This document shows positions 16,491 to 25,492 of a stretch of 64,000 nucleotides of DNA, one piece after another. Position 1 is the first letter of the stretch. Each line of letters begins with the position of its first letter. The translations under genes and the position numbers were made by a program. This stretch comes from JAWKWH01 sp963669455 (lineage in GTDB: Bacteria > Pseudomonadota > Alphaproteobacteria > Rhizobiales > Rhizobiaceae), in assembly GCA_963669455.1 (NCBI GenBank), contig OY770026.1:1860001-1924000 (forward strand), in the 5' to 3' direction. Below the pieces are notes generated by a model, which ran no database searches, was not told the DNA's origin, and was given only the letters and a program-made list of their open reading frames with translations.

Positions 16491-17729
16491 TCAAACGCGG
16501 TTCTGTTCATCGTTGCTGGTTGCTTTCCACCAGGTTGCGGGTTTCAGCCGCTCCGGCAGGCCGCGCCGGGTCTCCCACCAAAGCGCCAGTTTGCGCCAGC
16601 GACCGGTCGCCAGCCAGCGAAACAGACGGCCATCAAGCTTGCCGGGCCGGCGGTTGAACGGGCAGACACGCATGCAGATGGCGCAGTCGCTTTTCAGCTT
16701 GGCCCAATAGCCGAAGCATTTTTCGCAATCGGCCGACCATTTTTTAACCCCCTTGATGGTCGAGGGGTTGGAGCCTCCAGCTTCGGGTGCTCCGAAGGGA
16801 AGCGCCTTTGGCGGGCAGGCATCGGCGCATTTTGTGCAAATGTCGCAATATTGGCGGATGCCAAGCGGCCTGGGCTTGTCGGCGGCAAGCGGCATTGAGG
16901 TAAAAATTTTCGAAAATCTTACCCGTGGTCCGAATTCGGGCGTGATTACCATCTGGTTGCGGCCATATTCTCCAAGGCCGGCTTTGACGGCGTAGGGGAT
17001 GACCAAAGCCGTGTCGTTCATCGAGGCGATGGCATTGAAACCGAGGTTTCGAATGTAGGTTGCAAGTTGGATGACGATTGCAGCCTCATGGGAATATTCC
17101 AGCCCGGTCGAGGCGCCGGCGAGTGCAGAGGGGTAAGTGGAGACGAGGTCGAAATCCATCGCATGGCCAAGCACGATCACATGGGTGACGTCTTCCGGCA
17201 GTTGATTTGGGGCGGGGGAATAGGTTCGCGTGTCGACCCTGGCGGCGTAGTGCCAGCGTTCATCAATCTCGGTTATTCCTATCAGGTCGGCGCCGAACAG
17301 TTTGGCAAGGCTTTTTATTTCAGCGGTTTCGGTGTCTGGATCGGCCAGTTCAATCTGGTTTGACGCGATCGGTGTGTCGTTTTCGATTGCCGACTGAAAG
17401 CCTTCGCGCAAACCCCGGTCATTTGCACGGTTTGAGACAATGTCTGAGATCGACCATGCGGCATTGCGCAGGGCGAAATCTTTTTGCCTAAACCCTTCAC
17501 CGCGCCGCGGGGCCGCATCCATCCGGTAGCTGTCGAAAAACCCGTCTGTATGCTTGTTCTTGACTGTGGGGTCCCAAAAAGCGCGGGTGAACATGTCGTT
17601 GATCTGATCAAACGGTTCGAAGTCTTCGGTTGTTTCGATGCCAAGTGCAGCGTCGCTTTCACCAAAGCGCTCGTGCCAGGAGCGGCGCGTTTCATCATCA
17701 GTTTGCGTTCGGTTAGATGGCCAAACCAT
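16491..17729 (-). CDS. Reductive dehalogenase-like (RdhA) 4Fe-4S / corrinoid protein, soluble
   Basis: A 412-residue protein with the two cluster motifs of reductive dehalogenases: C295-x2-C298-x2-C301-x3-C305-P, then C335 ... C349-x2-C352-x3-C356-P. The block GLGEYGRNQMVITPEFGPRVRF (residues about 251-272) is characteristic of RdhA and related corrinoid proteins. There is no Tat signal peptide and no membrane segment, so it should be cytoplasmic, unlike respiratory dehalogenases. RdhA enzymes remove halogen from organohalides using cobalamin. It is related to epoxyqueuosine reductase, but the second cluster pattern favours RdhA. No RdhB anchor or ferredoxin gene is adjacent. Electron donor and substrate are unknown. 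Confidence 0.75.
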   Translation of the reverse strand: MVWPSNRTQTDDETRRSWHERFGESDAALGIETTEDFEPFDQINDMFTRAFWDPTVKNKHTDGFFDSYRMDAAPRRGEGFRQKDFALRNAAWSISDIVSNRANDRGLREGFQSAIENDTPIASNQIELADPDTETAEIKSLAKLFGADLIGITEIDERWHYAARVDTRTYSPAPNQLPEDVTHVIVLGHAMDFDLVSTYPSALAGASTGLEYSHEAAIVIQLATYIRNLGFNAIASMNDTALVIPYAVKAGLGEYGRNQMVITPEFGPRVRFSKIFTSMPLAADKPRPLGIRQYCDICTKCADACPPKALPFGAPEAGGSNPSTIKGVKKWSADCEKCFGYWAKLKSDCAICMRVCPFNRRPGKLDGRLFRWLATGRWRKLALWWETRRGLPERLKPATWWKATSNDEQNRV

Positions 17730-17995
17730 TGCCAGTCACTTGCCCCACATTTTGAGAGGTGGTTGATTAAAACACCGACAGCCTATCAGCATGGTGCAAT
17801 AAGTTTCAAGCTTAAAGTATTTTCGTGCCTAATTTTGATTGTCCAGCGGAATCCGCGCCGCAATTTGCAGCCATGTTTGTGATCGGCACCTCGTTTGACA
17901 GGCATGTATGAAGACTTTTGGCTGAGTAATGAGATTTGAAGTCTCAAATAATAGCCATTATTGATGACCGGCAGGAATTCATGGGTGCCGGAGCG
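17730..17995. other. Intergenic region between the RdhA-like gene and the GMC remnant
   Basis: AT-richer than its surroundings, with no open gene that I can support. It must hold the promoter of the RdhA-like gene (read leftwards). One 16-base palindrome, ATTTGAAGTCTCAAAT, is found at 17934-17949 and is a possible regulatory site. Confidence 0.4.
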
Positions 17996-18228
17996 ATGAT
18001 GATTGCAGACCGGGAAGCCGATTATGTCGTCATCGGAGCGGGCTTAACTGGTTGCCTGCCGGCAAACCGGCTAAGCGCTGATCCGCGCAACCGGGTCATC
18101 CTGCTTGAGGCAGGCGACCGGGACATCAATCCCTGGATCTCCGTATCCCGGTCGGCTACTTCAAGACCGTGCATAATCCGAGCGTTGACTGGATTTACCA
18201 ATGTCTATGGACCAAAAGACCCGGGTAA
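17996..18228 (+). pseudogene. GMC-family oxidoreductase (choline dehydrogenase-like) N-terminal remnant, frameshifted
   Basis: The first frame encodes ADYVVIGAGLTGCLPANRLS followed by a stretch ending LLEAGDRDINPWI, which is the FAD-binding N terminus of GMC alcohol/choline dehydrogenases. After the Trp-Ile near 18133-18138 the family sequence continues only in another frame (RIPVGYFKTVHNPSVDWIYQ), consistent with loss of one base. That second frame stops at TAA 18226-18228. The remaining ~450 residues of a GMC enzyme are absent. The usual GAGSAGC is also altered to GAGLTGC. The gene is dead unless reconstructed; it marks an earlier deletion next to xsc. Confidence 0.75.
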
Positions 18229-18337
18229 AGAGGTCCTATCGGATTTTGGAGCAGGGTCTAAACCTGCCCAATCAGATTTGAAATACATCCTGCCGGCGCT
18301 GCCAAATCACGCTGACCAGAGGAAGGAATAAAGCAAG

Positions 18338-20113
18338 ATGAAGATGACCACGGAAGAGGCGTTTGTGAAAGTTCTGCAGATGCACGGGATTGAACACGGG
18401 TTTGGTATTATCGGCTCGGCATTCATGCCGATCTCCGACCTGTTTCCAAAGGCCGGGATCACCTTCTGGGATGTGGCGCACGAGACCAATGGCGGCCTGA
18501 TTTGCGACGGCTACACACGCTCGACAGGCAAGATGGCCATGGCCATTGCCCAGAACGGACCGGGTGTCACCGGCTTTGTCACCGCCATTAAGACCGCTTA
18601 CTGGAACCACACACCGATGTTGCTGGTCACGCCGCAGGCGGCGAATAAGACAATCGGCCAGGGCGGCTTTCAGGAAGTCAACCAGATGCCAATGTTTGCA
18701 GAAATGGTGTGCTATCAGGAGGAGGTGCGCGATGCGTCCCGTATCGCCGAAGTGCTCAACCGGGTGATCGAAAAGGCATGGCGCGGTTCGGCACCGGCAC
18801 AGATCAACATTCCGCGCGACTACTGGACGCAGGTGATCGATATCGATCTGCCGCAGATGATCCGGTTCGAGCGCCCCTCCGGCGGCAGGCAGGCGATTGC
18901 GCAGGCGGCAAAACTGCTTTCCGAGGCTGAATTTCCGGTGATCCTCAATGGTGCCGGTGTTGTTCTGGGCGGAGCGATTGATGCATCAAAGGCGCTGGCC
19001 GAACGGCTTTCCGCACCGGTCTGCTGCAACTATCAGCACAATGATGCCTTCCCGGGCAGCCATCGGCTTGCCTGCGGGCCGCTTGGATATAACGGATCGA
19101 AGGCGGCGATGGAACTGATCTCCAAAGCTGATGTGGTTTTGTGTCTTGGCACCAGGCTCAACCCGTTTTCAACCCTGCCTGGATACGGTATCGATTATTG
19201 GCCGAAGGAAGCCAAGATCATCCAGGTCGACATCAATGCTGACCGGATCGGCCTTACCAAAAAGGTGTCTGTCGGTATTCAGGGTGACGCCAGGCAGGTC
19301 GCCGAGCAAATTTTGGACCTTTTGGCCGATGGCGCAGGCGATGCCGGCCGCAAGGAGCGTGAGGCGCTTGTCCACCAGACGAAATCGGCCTGGTTGCAGA
19401 CCCTTTCCAGCATGGACCATGAGGACGACGATCCGGGCACAAGCTGGAATGAGCGTGCGCGCGCGCGCGATAGCGATCGCATGTCGCCGCGTCAGGCATG
19501 GCGGGCAATCCAGGCCGGGCTTCCAGAGGATGCAATCATCTCGTCGGATATCGGTAATAATTGTGCGATTGGCAATGCCTACCCGTCCTTCGAAGAGGGC
19601 CGCAAATATCTCGCACCAGGTCTGTTTGGCCCTTGCGGATACGGGTTTCCAGCGATTATCGGCGCCAAAATAGGCTGTCCGGACACCCCGGTTGTCGGCT
19701 TTGCCGGCGATGGCGCATTCGGTATTTCGATGAACGAGATGAGCTCCGTTGGCCGTAAGGAATGGCCGGGCATCACCATGGTGATTTTCCGCAACTACCA
19801 ATGGGGCGCGGAAAAGCGCAACACGACGCTGTGGTATGATGATAATTTCGTCGGCACCGAACTCGATCCGCATCTGTCCTACGCCAAAGTTGCCGAGGGC
19901 TGTGGGCTGAAAGGTGTGAAGGTTAGCACCCAGACGGAACTGACCGAGGCTCTGCAAACCGCATGCGAGGCGCAAAAAGACAGGGTGACGACGTTTATCG
20001 AGGTTATTTTGAACCAGGAGCTTGGCGAGCCATTCAGGCGCGATGCGATGAAGAAACCGGTCAGTGTTGCCGGGGTGGATCCGGCAGATATGCGGCCACA
20101 GCAACCGGTTTGA
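18338..20113 (+). CDS. xsc: Sulfoacetaldehyde acetyltransferase
   Basis: A 591-residue thiamine-diphosphate enzyme that converts sulfoacetaldehyde and phosphate to acetyl phosphate and sulfite, the key step in taurine, isethionate and related sulfonate use. The N terminus KMTTEEAFVKVLQ, the blocks IIGSAFMPISDLFPKAGITF and TKSAWLQTL, and the C-terminal NQELGEPFRRDAMKKPV are those of Xsc rather than acetolactate synthase. E49 is the conserved cofactor-activating glutamate and the ThDP motif starts GDGAFGISMNE. Length equals the family's. A TauE-like exporter gene follows; no phosphate acetyltransferase or taurine genes are adjacent. Confidence 0.95.
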   Translation: MKMTTEEAFVKVLQMHGIEHGFGIIGSAFMPISDLFPKAGITFWDVAHETNGGLICDGYTRSTGKMAMAIAQNGPGVTGFVTAIKTAYWNHTPMLLVTPQAANKTIGQGGFQEVNQMPMFAEMVCYQEEVRDASRIAEVLNRVIEKAWRGSAPAQINIPRDYWTQVIDIDLPQMIRFERPSGGRQAIAQAAKLLSEAEFPVILNGAGVVLGGAIDASKALAERLSAPVCCNYQHNDAFPGSHRLACGPLGYNGSKAAMELISKADVVLCLGTRLNPFSTLPGYGIDYWPKEAKIIQVDINADRIGLTKKVSVGIQGDARQVAEQILDLLADGAGDAGRKEREALVHQTKSAWLQTLSSMDHEDDDPGTSWNERARARDSDRMSPRQAWRAIQAGLPEDAIISSDIGNNCAIGNAYPSFEEGRKYLAPGLFGPCGYGFPAIIGAKIGCPDTPVVGFAGDGAFGISMNEMSSVGRKEWPGITMVIFRNYQWGAEKRNTTLWYDDNFVGTELDPHLSYAKVAEGCGLKGVKVSTQTELTEALQTACEAQKDRVTTFIEVILNQELGEPFRRDAMKKPVSVAGVDPADMRPQQPV

Positions 20114-20167
20114 ATGAACCGGGAGGCATATTGGGACTCAAGGGCCATAGGCTAGTCCGGCCCGCCC

Positions 20168-20935
20168 ATGCTTGATGACATCATCCGGCTCACCGCACTT
20201 GACGGCAGCTATTTGCTTGCCGGTGGGCTGGTGGTTTTCCTTGCCGCCTTTGTGCGGGGTTTTTCAGGTTTTGCGCTGTCGGCCCTGGTGATGGCGTCGC
20301 TGGCCAGCATCATCCCGCCGCTGGAATTGATCCCGCTTTGCTGGTTTCTGGAAATGGTTGCCGGTTTGATGCTGCTGCGCGGCGGGGTTCGCGATGCCGA
20401 TGGCAAAATCGTTACCGGTCTGGTGCTGGGTTCGGTTGTTGCTGTGCCGGCGGGCTTGGCACTGACGATATCGATATCGGTGGCTGCGTCGAAGCAGACC
20501 GCTCTTGCGATCATCCTTGTTCTGGTATTGTTGCAGCTTTTTCGCGTCCGGTGGCGGTTTCTGGCAACCAAGCCGGGGCTTTATGCCGCCGGTTTGGTCG
20601 CAGGATTGGCGACGGGTCTGGCAGGTGTCGGGGGCATGGTGGTGGCGCTCTACGTACTGGCGCAGGAGCTGCCGGCCCGCGGCATGCGCGCTTCCCTGGT
20701 GATGTTTCTGTTCTTCTCCAATGCCGTGTCACCGATTTACCTCATCTATTTCGGCTTGATTGATGCTGCGACGCTTACGCGTGCTGCCCTGTCGGTTCCG
20801 CTGGTGGTTTGTGGCGTTTATCTCGGTGCGCTTCTGTTCCGCCCGTCACTGGAACGATTCTATCGCGTCTTCTGCCTGTTGCTGCTGTTCGGACTTGCCC
20901 TGTTTGGCCTAATGCGGGCGGCAGGCATATTGTAA
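20168..20935 (+). CDS. TauE/SafE family exporter (probable sulfite/organosulfonate export)
   Basis: A 255-residue polytopic membrane protein with about seven to eight hydrophobic segments. The N-terminal motif FVRGFSGFALSALVMASL and the internal repeat LVAGLATGLAGVGGMVVAL are the two related halves seen in the TauE/SafE family. It starts 54 bases after xsc on the same strand. Since Xsc releases sulfite, an exporter for sulfite or its oxidation product is the natural role; the substrate is inferred from context. Confidence 0.85.
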   Translation: MLDDIIRLTALDGSYLLAGGLVVFLAAFVRGFSGFALSALVMASLASIIPPLELIPLCWFLEMVAGLMLLRGGVRDADGKIVTGLVLGSVVAVPAGLALTISISVAASKQTALAIILVLVLLQLFRVRWRFLATKPGLYAAGLVAGLATGLAGVGGMVVALYVLAQELPARGMRASLVMFLFFSNAVSPIYLIYFGLIDAATLTRAALSVPLVVCGVYLGALLFRPSLERFYRVFCLLLLFGLALFGLMRAAGIL

Positions 20936-21020
20936 GCTGCATCTGGCCGGGAACGGATGACATGGATGGGGCTTGGCTCTAGGGTCTGTGGCTGACAACC
21001 AGAACAGGAAAACCGAACAC

Positions 21021-22814
21021 ATGCCAGCGATAAAACCTTGGAACGACGTCGCGCCCCGCCTTGTTGACGTGGCGATGGGCCGGACACAGGCCGATACGGT
21101 GATCCGGGGCGGCAGGTGGGTCAATGTCTATTCGGGCGAGATTATCGCAGATACCGATATCGCGGTATCGGCGGGCCGTTTTGCCTATGTCGGGCCTGAT
21201 GCAGGCCATACGGTTGGCGACAAGACAAAAATCATCGAGGCTAATGGCCGCTATCTGGTGCCCGGTCTTTGCGACGGGCACATGCATGTGGAAAGCGGCA
21301 TGGTGACGGTGACGGAGTTTGCGCGCGCGGTTATTCCGCACGGCACAACATCGATGTTTATCGACCCGCACGAAATCGCCAATGTGCTCGGATTGCCCGG
21401 CGTTCGCCTGATGCATGACGAGGCGGCGGGCCTGCCGGTTAATGTGCTGGTGCAGATGCCGTCATGCGTGCCGTCGGCGCCGGGCCTTGAACTGGCTGGC
21501 GCTGAATTGGGTGTTGAAGATGTGCAGGAGGCGATGGGCTGGCCCAACATTATCGGGCTTGGCGAAATGATGAATTTTCCAGGCGTTGCCGCCAACGACG
21601 CCAAGATGATGGGGGAGATTGCCGCCACCCAGGCCTCGAACAAGACCGTGGGTGGCCACTATGCGTCACCTGATTTAGGTCTGCCTTTCCATGCCTATGC
21701 GGCGGCGGGGCCTGCCGACGACCATGAGGGTACACGGGCTGAAGACGCCATTGCGCGCGTTCGCCAGGGCATGCGGGCAATGCTGCGGCTGGGCTCAGCC
21801 TGGTATGACGTCGCAGAGCAGATCAAGGCCGTAACGGAGCAGGGTATCGATCCGCGTAATTTCATTTTGTGCACCGATGATTGCCATTCTGGAACACTGG
21901 TCAATGACGGGCATATGAACCGGGTGGTGCGGCATGCGATTGCGCAAGGGGTAAAACCGGTCATCGCAATCCAGATGGCGACGTTGAACACGGCTCAGCA
22001 TTTTGGCCTGGAACGTGAAATCGGCTCGATTGCGCCGGGCAGGCGCGCCGATCTGGTGCTCACATCCGACCTGGTGACGCTGCCGGTCGAACTGGTGATG
22101 GCGGGCGGGGTGATGGTCGCTGAAAACGGCACCATGTCGGTGGAACTGCCCGAATTCGACTATCCGGCAAGTGCCAGGGGAACGGTTCATCTCGGCAAGG
22201 CACTGGCGGCTGCGGATTTTGATGTTACGGCACCTGAGGGCGCCAATTCGGTGCGCTCACGGGTGATCGGGGTGATTGAAAACCAGGCGCCGACACGGGC
22301 ACTTGAAGCCGATCTTCCCGTTGAAGAAGGGCTGGTCGGCATGGACCGCAAAAACGATATCTGCCAGATCGCCCTGGTGGAGCGCCACCGGGCTACCGGG
22401 CTGGTGGTCAATGGGTTCGTGTCCGGGTTCGGCTATGACCGGGATTGCGCTGTGGCGTCCACGGTGGCGCATGACAGTCACCACATGATCGTCGTTGGCA
22501 CAAACAAGGAAGATATGGCGCTGGCGGCCAACCGGCTGGGCGAGGTTGGCGGCGGTATTACCGTCTTCTCAAAAGGTGAGGAACTGGCGCTGGTGGAATT
22601 GCCCATCGCCGGACTGATGTCCGATCAGCGCTCCGATATCGTTGCCGCCAAGGCTGAACGCATGGTCAAGGCCATGGCGGAGTGTGGTTGCACCCTCAAC
22701 AATGCCTACATGCAGCATTCGCTGTTGGCGCTGGTGGTGATCCCGGCGCTGCGAATTTCCGATCAGGGTCTTGTCGATGTGACGAAATTCGAAAAAACTG
22801 ATCTGTTTGTGTGA
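21021..22814 (+). CDS. ade: Adenine deaminase
   Basis: A 597-residue amidohydrolase that deaminates adenine to hypoxanthine. Signature blocks are CDGHMHVESGM (metal-binding His pair), HGTTSMFIDPHEIANVLG, and CTDDCHSGTLVNDGHMN. The C-terminal part with VIGVIENQAPTRALEADLPV and GGGITVFSKGEELALVELPIAGLMS is also typical of bacterial Ade. The ATG at 21021 begins MPAIKPWNDV; an in-frame TTG at 20973 is less likely. Its relation to the neighbouring sulfonate and aldehyde genes is not obvious; purine salvage is the simplest role. Confidence 0.92.
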   Translation: MPAIKPWNDVAPRLVDVAMGRTQADTVIRGGRWVNVYSGEIIADTDIAVSAGRFAYVGPDAGHTVGDKTKIIEANGRYLVPGLCDGHMHVESGMVTVTEFARAVIPHGTTSMFIDPHEIANVLGLPGVRLMHDEAAGLPVNVLVQMPSCVPSAPGLELAGAELGVEDVQEAMGWPNIIGLGEMMNFPGVAANDAKMMGEIAATQASNKTVGGHYASPDLGLPFHAYAAAGPADDHEGTRAEDAIARVRQGMRAMLRLGSAWYDVAEQIKAVTEQGIDPRNFILCTDDCHSGTLVNDGHMNRVVRHAIAQGVKPVIAIQMATLNTAQHFGLEREIGSIAPGRRADLVLTSDLVTLPVELVMAGGVMVAENGTMSVELPEFDYPASARGTVHLGKALAAADFDVTAPEGANSVRSRVIGVIENQAPTRALEADLPVEEGLVGMDRKNDICQIALVERHRATGLVVNGFVSGFGYDRDCAVASTVAHDSHHMIVVGTNKEDMALAANRLGEVGGGITVFSKGEELALVELPIAGLMSDQRSDIVAAKAERMVKAMAECGCTLNNAYMQHSLLALVVIPALRISDQGLVDVTKFEKTDLFV

Positions 22815-22958
22815 GCATTTCTGATACCCGCACGAAACGTGTTCCAGGCGCGTGAGCCGGAAGTAGTTGAAAATGAAAATTTTTCCTCTTGTGTGGCGAT
22901 GTTTGACTTACAGTCCCCGCCTCAGAGCATTGCAAGGCGGCTGCGGCAGGAGAATTGG

Positions 22959-24341
22959 ATGAAAAAACTAACGCTGACTTCACCGGTTGACGGGTCAATT
23001 CTGGTTGAAAAACTGGTCGATGATCGTGCCGGGCTGGAAACAAAACTCAAAACCGCGCGCGTGGCGCAAAAAGCCTGGGCGAACCGGCCGCTGGACGAAC
23101 GGCGCGCGATTGTTACTCAGGCGATCGATGCGCTGGAAGCGATGAATGACGACATCGTTGTCGAAATCGCCCGCATGATGGGCCGTCCGGTTCGCTATGG
23201 CGGCGAGATTGGCGGCGTAAAAGAGCGCGCTTCCTACATGATCGATGTGGCCGAACAAGCGCTGGCGCCAATCGTCGCCGAGGAAAGCAGCCATTTCCAC
23301 CGCTATATCGCCAAGAAACCAGCAGGCCTGGTGCTGATCATTGCACCCTGGAACTATCCATATCTGACTGCAGTCAATGGCATTGTCCCGGCGCTGGTGG
23401 CCGGCAATGCGGTGTTCTTGAAACATGCCACCCAGACGCTTCTTGCCGGCGAGCGCTTTGCCGAAGCCTTTGAGGCTGCGGGCCTGCCGGACGGGCTGTT
23501 TCACAATGTCCGCCTCGATCATGACATGACCGGTGAACTGATTGCCTGGCGCAATTTCGGCTTTGTCAATTTCACCGGTTCCGTCGGCGGTGGAAAGGCG
23601 ATTGCCCGCGCGGCGGCGGAGGCGTTCACCGGTGTTGGCCTGGAGCTTGGCGGCAAGGATCCGGGCTATGTGCGCGCCGATGCCGATCTTGACGCGGCGG
23701 CCGATACGCTGATCGACGGTGCGATGTTCAATTCCGGCCAGTGTTGTTGCGGCATTGAACGCATCTATGTGCATGACAGCCAGTTTGATGGTTTTGTCGA
23801 AAAGGCCAAAGCGATTGTTGAAGGCTACAGGCTTGGCGACCCGCTTGACCCGGAGACGACGCTTGGACCGATGGCTCACTTGCGTTTTGCCGATGAGGTT
23901 CGCAGTCAGATATCCGAAGCGATTGCGGCAGGTGCAACGGCGCTGATCGATCCAAAACTGTTTCCCCGCGATACCGGTGCCGATGCTTATCTGGCGCCGC
24001 AAATACTTATCAATGTCGATCATTCCATGCGGGTGATGAAAGATGAGAGTTTCGGCCCCGTCGTTGGCATCATGCCGGTGTCGTCTGATGAACAGGCAAT
24101 TGAGCTGATGAACGATTCGCCCTTTGGCCTTACCGCCTCGATCTGGACGGCGGATGAAGCGGCGGCGGCGCGCATTGGCCGGCGGATCGAAACCGGTACG
24201 ATTTTTATGAACCGTTGCGATTATCTCGATCCCGCACTGTGCTGGACCGGCTGCAAGGATACCGGGCGCGGTGTATCACTATCGGCGCTCGGCTATGACA
24301 GCGTGACACGGCCGAAAAGCTACCACCTGAAGAAAGGCTGA
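22959..24341 (+). CDS. Aldehyde dehydrogenase family protein (NAD(P)+-dependent)
   Basis: A 460-residue aldehyde dehydrogenase. It shows the N-terminal substrate/NAD region IIAPWNYPYLTAVNGIVPAL, the catalytic glutamate in LELGGKDPGYV and the catalytic cysteine region FNSGQCCCGIERI. AGGAG at 22948-22952 fixes the start at 22959; the frame is open farther upstream to a GTG at 22839 but the extension is not family-like. It lies six bases before an iron-type alcohol dehydrogenase gene, so the two probably oxidise an alcohol to an acid in sequence. Substrate is not evident. Confidence 0.9.
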   Translation: MKKLTLTSPVDGSILVEKLVDDRAGLETKLKTARVAQKAWANRPLDERRAIVTQAIDALEAMNDDIVVEIARMMGRPVRYGGEIGGVKERASYMIDVAEQALAPIVAEESSHFHRYIAKKPAGLVLIIAPWNYPYLTAVNGIVPALVAGNAVFLKHATQTLLAGERFAEAFEAAGLPDGLFHNVRLDHDMTGELIAWRNFGFVNFTGSVGGGKAIARAAAEAFTGVGLELGGKDPGYVRADADLDAAADTLIDGAMFNSGQCCCGIERIYVHDSQFDGFVEKAKAIVEGYRLGDPLDPETTLGPMAHLRFADEVRSQISEAIAAGATALIDPKLFPRDTGADAYLAPQILINVDHSMRVMKDESFGPVVGIMPVSSDEQAIELMNDSPFGLTASIWTADEAAAARIGRRIETGTIFMNRCDYLDPALCWTGCKDTGRGVSLSALGYDSVTRPKSYHLKKG

Positions 24342-24346
24342 CGACA

Positions 24347-25492
24347 ATGAACCTGGTTGCAAACTGGAGCTACCCGACATCTATTCGCTTCGGGGCCGGA
24401 CGGATCAAGGAAATCGGCGAGGCCTGCCAGGCCGCCGGCATGAAAAACCCGTTATTGGTGACCGATCGTGGCCTGGCCGGACTTGCCGTCACGCAAACCA
24501 CGCTGGATCTGATGGAGGCCGCTGGCTTTGGCCGAGCGATGTTTGCCGATGTCGATCCCAATCCGAACGAGAAAAACCTTAGCGCCGGTATCGAAGCATT
24601 CAACAATGGCGGCCATGACGGGGTTGTCGCGTTTGGCGGCGGCTCGGGTCTCGATCTTGGCAAACTTGTCGCGCTGATGGCGCAGCAGAGCGTTTCAGTT
24701 TGGGATCTGGAAGATATCGGCGACTGGTGGACACGGGCCGATGCATCGGTGATCAAGCCGATTGTCGCGGTGCCGACAACTGCGGGTACCGGATCGGAAG
24801 TCGGCCGTGCCGGTGTGCTCACCAACAGTGAGACGGAGGTGAAAAAGATCATCTTCCATCCCAAACTTTTACCCGCAATCGTGATCTGTGATGCTGAGTT
24901 GACCGTGGGGATGCCCAAGGCGATTACGGCTGGAACCGGAATGGACGCGTTCGCCCATTGTCTGGAGGCTTATTGTTCGCCGCATTATCACCCGATGTCG
25001 CAGGGCATCGCACTGGAAGGCATGCGGATCGTAAAAGACAATCTGCTTACCGCCTATGAAGACGGGGGCAATCTTGCCGCGCGCGCTGAGATGATGAGTG
25101 CGGCCGCCATGGGGGCGACGGCGTTTCAGAAAGGACTTGGCGCAATCCACGCCCTGTCGCATCCGATCGGCGCCATCCATCACACCCATCATGGAACGAC
25201 CAATGCAGTCGTTATGCGTCCGGTGCTCAATTTCAACCGGCCGGCGATTGAAGAGCGGATAGGTAAGGCGGCGTCCTATCTGGGGATCGGGGGCGGGTTT
25301 GGCGGTTTTTACGACTATGTTGGAGAGCTTTGCGGGAGGCTCGGCATCCCCGGTAACCTGACTGATCTGGGTGTCAAGACCAATGATCTGGAACGGCTGG
25401 TTATCATGGCGCTGGATGATCCAAGCGTCGGCGGCAATCCGGTATTGATGACACGTGAGAATACATTGCCATTGCTGGAAAGCTGTTTTTGA
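24347..25492 (+). CDS. Iron-containing alcohol dehydrogenase
   Basis: A 381-residue group III alcohol dehydrogenase. The cofactor-binding region FGGGSGLDLGKLVAL and the block PTTAGTGSEVGRAGVLTN are present. Metal ligands are visible in TGMDAFAHCLEAY (Asp and His) and in the histidine-rich ALSHPIGAIHHTHHGTTNAV. Five bases separate it from the aldehyde dehydrogenase gene, indicating one transcript. The pair fits an alcohol-aldehyde-acid route; the substrate is unknown. Confidence 0.92.
   Translation: MNLVANWSYPTSIRFGAGRIKEIGEACQAAGMKNPLLVTDRGLAGLAVTQTTLDLMEAAGFGRAMFADVDPNPNEKNLSAGIEAFNNGGHDGVVAFGGGSGLDLGKLVALMAQQSVSVWDLEDIGDWWTRADASVIKPIVAVPTTAGTGSEVGRAGVLTNSETEVKKIIFHPKLLPAIVICDAELTVGMPKAITAGTGMDAFAHCLEAYCSPHYHPMSQGIALEGMRIVKDNLLTAYEDGGNLAARAEMMSAAAMGATAFQKGLGAIHALSHPIGAIHHTHHGTTNAVVMRPVLNFNRPAIEERIGKAASYLGIGGGFGGFYDYVGELCGRLGIPGNLTDLGVKTNDLERLVIMALDDPSVGGNPVLMTRENTLPLLESCF

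Noticed and set aside
18338..20113. Annotation as acetolactate synthase
   Set aside because: The N- and C-terminal blocks and the TauE-like neighbour are specific to sulfoacetaldehyde acetyltransferase.
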